Assembly: GCA_963775805.1 (NCBI GenBank)
Contig: CAVZKG010000001.1
Span: 1,550,001 to 1,614,000, forward strand
DNA from: JAFAMB01 sp963775805
Lineage (GTDB): Bacteria; Verrucomicrobiota; Verrucomicrobiia; Chthoniobacterales; JAFAMB01
Length of the DNA: 64,000 nt
Direction of reading: 5' to 3'
The translations under genes and the position numbers were made by a program. Within the stretch, counting starts at the first letter, position 1. The number at the start of each line of letters is the position of its first letter. Below the pieces are notes generated by a model. It was given only the letters and a program-made list of their open reading frames with translations. It was not told where the DNA came from and did not search any database. This document shows positions 62,210 through 64,000 of the stretch, one piece after another.

Positions 62210-62899
62210 TCACACCAACTTTTGCGAAGCCAGCCTGTACCCGAACCCTCGTATCGTCTCGATGTAGCAGCCGTAAACCCCCAATTTGTCGCGCAACCGG
62301 CGCATATGCGTATCGACTGTCCGGGTGTCGATCACTGAATCATAGCCCCAGACATCACTGAGCAGCCGGTCCCGCTCCTGCACGCGTCCCTCGCGTTCCA
62401 TGAGAAGCGCGAGAAGCTTAAATTCCGTTGCAGTGCAATCGACCACGCGATCGGCGGCTCTGACTTGGTGACGTGAACGATCCAGAACCAGTTCCCCCAC
62501 CCGAAGCAATTGTTTCTCCCGATCCTGAGACAAGCGACGGAGGATTGCTCTGATTCGGAGCACTAATTCTCTCGGGCTGAACGGTTTAACGACGTAATCG
62601 TCCGCTCCCAGTTCGAACCCGAGCACCCGATCGATTTCTTCGATTCGAGCCGAAAGCATCAGGATCGGCACGCCGCCGGTCTCCGGATTGGACTTGATCA
62701 TCCGGCAAAGATCCAACCCCGATATCTCAGGCAGCATCAGGTCAAGAACGATCAAAGCAGGTGGCTCACTCTTTACAGCCGCAAAGGCGGCGCGCCCCGT
62801 GCCGACAATATCGACCCCGAACCCCTCCTTTCGCAGGTGATGCGCGAGGAGCTCGGCGACATCCAGTTCGTCCTCAACAATTAGGATTTTCTCACTCAT
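62210..62899 (-). CDS. PhoB/OmpR-family response regulator
   Basis: A 229-residue two-component regulator. The receiver domain has the acidic pair in ILIVEDELDVAELL, phospho-acceptor Asp in LIVLDLMLPEISGLDL, Thr/Ser in LMLSARIEE and Lys in DDYVVKPFSPRELVLRIRA. The C-terminal winged helix has ATEFKLLALLMEREGRVQER, DRLLSDVWG and RTVDTHMRRLRDKLG. Sequence is close to PhoB. No histidine kinase is next to it in the window. I took ATG 62899. Neighbours porin and pstB fit a phosphate role. Confidence 0.88.
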   Translation of the reverse strand: MSEKILIVEDELDVAELLAHHLRKEGFGVDIVGTGRAAFAAVKSEPPALIVLDLMLPEISGLDLCRMIKSNPETGGVPILMLSARIEEIDRVLGFELGADDYVVKPFSPRELVLRIRAILRRLSQDREKQLLRVGELVLDRSRHQVRAADRVVDCTATEFKLLALLMEREGRVQERDRLLSDVWGYDSVIDTRTVDTHMRRLRDKLGVYGCYIETIRGFGYRLASQKLV

Positions 62900-62980
62900 C
62901 AGAGCCAATTGAAGGAATGATCTTAGAACCTCGCAAATTTCCGGGGCAAGCAGGAAACCGGCGAGTCGCGAACTGGCCCG

Positions 62981-63790
62981 TTATTGTCTGCCATGAGATG
63001 TGACTACCGCATGCCGCACCAGCTCCGGAAAAAAGTGGCTCAATGCTTGGCTTACTCCCCAGCCACTATCCTTCGAGGCGATAAATCCACCTTGCGCAGC
63101 GACAACCTCTTTTACCTCTTCCAGCGCGTTCGAGGGACATGCGAGATACCGAGCGTACGCAAGGTCCAGCATTGGCAAATCATTAAAATTATCTCCCGCC
63201 GCAAATGTCTCCTCGTTTGTGATTCCCGTCAGCCGCTGCAACTCCGCCAAAGCCGATCCCTTGTGATAGGCCGAATGGCAAAGCCGGAGATAAACTGAAT
63301 TCCTTTGATAGCCGAACTCGGGAACCCCGATGCATTTCGTGTCTATAAACCCGCAAATCGCATCCATCTGCGCATTCGTCGTCGAAACGACGCCTACAAA
63401 TTGACCATCCTCATAATGGAGCCGAGCGTCGGTAGTCGATTCGATGTGGGCGCAAATCTCCGCCAGGAGTTCCGCTGTGTCCGCGAATAGCTGGCCATGC
63501 GCCTCGCGGCACCGAATGTTCCATTCCCCGAAGTCCTGCCATCCAGACCCGTCCCAGCGGAAAACTTCCCTTTCGCACGTCAATGCAAAGTCCGGGCGAA
63601 AAGGGAAGCCAAACTCGCTGATACCCTCTTCGACCAGTTGAATAGTTCTCCCGGTGTTGAATGCGATCGATACCCCATGGAGGCGAAGTCTATTCAAACC
63701 CTGCACAAGCTCCTTCGGGAAGGGAGGCTGCGCCCAACTTCGGACCAGGGTTCCGTCAAAATCCATGCTTAACAAACGAACCTGACTCAT
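62981..63790 (-). CDS. HAD-superfamily (Cof-like) phosphatase
   Basis: A 269-residue HAD IIB hydrolase. Motif I is LSMDFDGTLV with nucleophile Asp10 and acid Asp12. Motif II is the Thr in IAFNTGRT. Lys in HSAYHKGSALAEL is motif III. FAAGDNFNDLPML is motif IV. The C2B cap lies between motifs II and III (about residues 80-190). Such enzymes dephosphorylate sugar phosphates or cofactor intermediates; the substrate is unknown. It lies 81 bp from the regulator on the same strand. Confidence 0.9.
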   Translation of the reverse strand: MSQVRLLSMDFDGTLVRSWAQPPFPKELVQGLNRLRLHGVSIAFNTGRTIQLVEEGISEFGFPFRPDFALTCEREVFRWDGSGWQDFGEWNIRCREAHGQLFADTAELLAEICAHIESTTDARLHYEDGQFVGVVSTTNAQMDAICGFIDTKCIGVPEFGYQRNSVYLRLCHSAYHKGSALAELQRLTGITNEETFAAGDNFNDLPMLDLAYARYLACPSNALEEVKEVVAAQGGFIASKDSGWGVSQALSHFFPELVRHAVVTSHGRQ

Positions 63791-63811
63791 ATATCGCTGC
63801 GTCAGCGGGAA

Positions 63812-64000
63812 CTACTGCGGCCGAAGGCCGGAAATCGCGTCGAAAATTCCGTTGATGATCGAATAAGCGATCAATCCGACCATTCCGGCCATCACAAGTA
63901 TCACAACTGGTTGAACCAGCGAGGTAAGTCGCCCGATCTTTATGTTCAACTCTTTGTCGTATCGCCGTCCGATGCGTTCGAGCGCCAATGCTAAATCACC
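63812..64000 (-). CDS. gspF: Type II secretion / pilus assembly inner-membrane protein GspF, 3' end
   Basis: The last 62 residues of a gene running off the window: ALALERIGRRYDKELNIKIG, then RLTSLVQPVVILVMAGMVGL and IAYSIINGIFDAISGLRPQ. This is the C-terminal repeat and final membrane helix of GspF/PilC, the platform protein of type II secretion or type IV pili. The rest of the gene and any gsp/pil neighbours lie outside. Confidence 0.85.
   Translation of the reverse strand, partial: GDLALALERIGRRYDKELNIKIGRLTSLVQPVVILVMAGMVGLIAYSIINGIFDAISGLRPQ

Noticed and set aside
1..64000. CRISPR array search
   Set aside because: The repeats seen are not regularly spaced with unique spacers and no cas gene is present.

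Overview
The window reads as chromosomal DNA of a Gram-negative soil bacterium, most likely a Verrucomicrobiota member of the Chthoniobacterales / Udaeobacter type. That placement is inference. It rests on the Gram-negative envelope genes (TonB receptor, TamA/TamB pair, putative porin), futalosine-type menaquinone synthesis (MqnE), many scattered genes with family-level rather than genus-level identity, and dispersed non-coding repeats of a kind I associate with soil Verrucomicrobia. The sequence has no rRNA, no CRISPR array and no intact transposase. Two tRNAs are present: Ser(GCT) and Leu(TAA).

Layout. 0.6-8.3 kb (minus strand): iolD, surE, a small CxxC protein, a three-gene sugar-type ABC transporter and an EamA permease, with a histidine-kinase scrap between the last two. 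8.7-13.7 kb: a membrane protein, a glycosyltransferase-like gene, then a gene graveyard holding a broken GT11 fucosyltransferase, phage-like small genes, a decayed higBA toxin-antitoxin pair, a RibD/DHFR-like reductase and the tail of an ArdC-type antirestriction gene, ending at tRNA-Ser. 14.6-17.4 kb: an ECF sigma / probable anti-sigma / bactofilin-RDD fusion operon. 17.5-26 kb: oligopeptidase B, a GNAT protein, an HD protein, glgX and an ABC-F ATPase. 26.3-28.7 kb: a USP-MsrB-MsrA-peroxiredoxin oxidative repair operon. 30.2-34 kb: a DUF4331 / TPR / HupE-like operon. 34.1-43.3 kb: an AraC regulator, a 5.7-kb segment bounded by a 256-bp inverted duplication (YHS protein, NDH-2, a Cys-rich peptide, a C39-like protease and a murI scrap), and a TonB receptor whose 5' end has been rebuilt from the duplicated araC start.

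43.5-47.7 kb: tRNA-Leu, then csrA, a FlgN-like gene and fliA (transcribed fliA to csrA), mqnE and a second ECF sigma. 47.7-52.6 kb: nnr, YceI, HU, gamma carbonic anhydrase, an OppD-type ATPase and a solute-binding protein. 52.6-59.2 kb: tamB and a tamA/bamA-like gene with overlapping codons. 59.2-62.9 kb: a phosphate-response group (pstB, porin, PhoB-like regulator). It closes with a HAD hydrolase and the 3' end of gspF.

Two dispersed repeat families punctuate the intergenic gaps: a GC-rich composite repeat (family A) and a TTCTTAATTCTTACTTCTT-type pyrimidine repeat (family B). Two non-autonomous elements with long terminal inverted repeats lie at 26.0-26.3 and 29.7-29.9 kb. The most unusual observations are the inverted duplication that replaces the TonB gene's start, the pseudogene cluster at 10.7-13.7 kb, and the DUF4331/TPR/HupE operon with its possible link to the TonB receptor.
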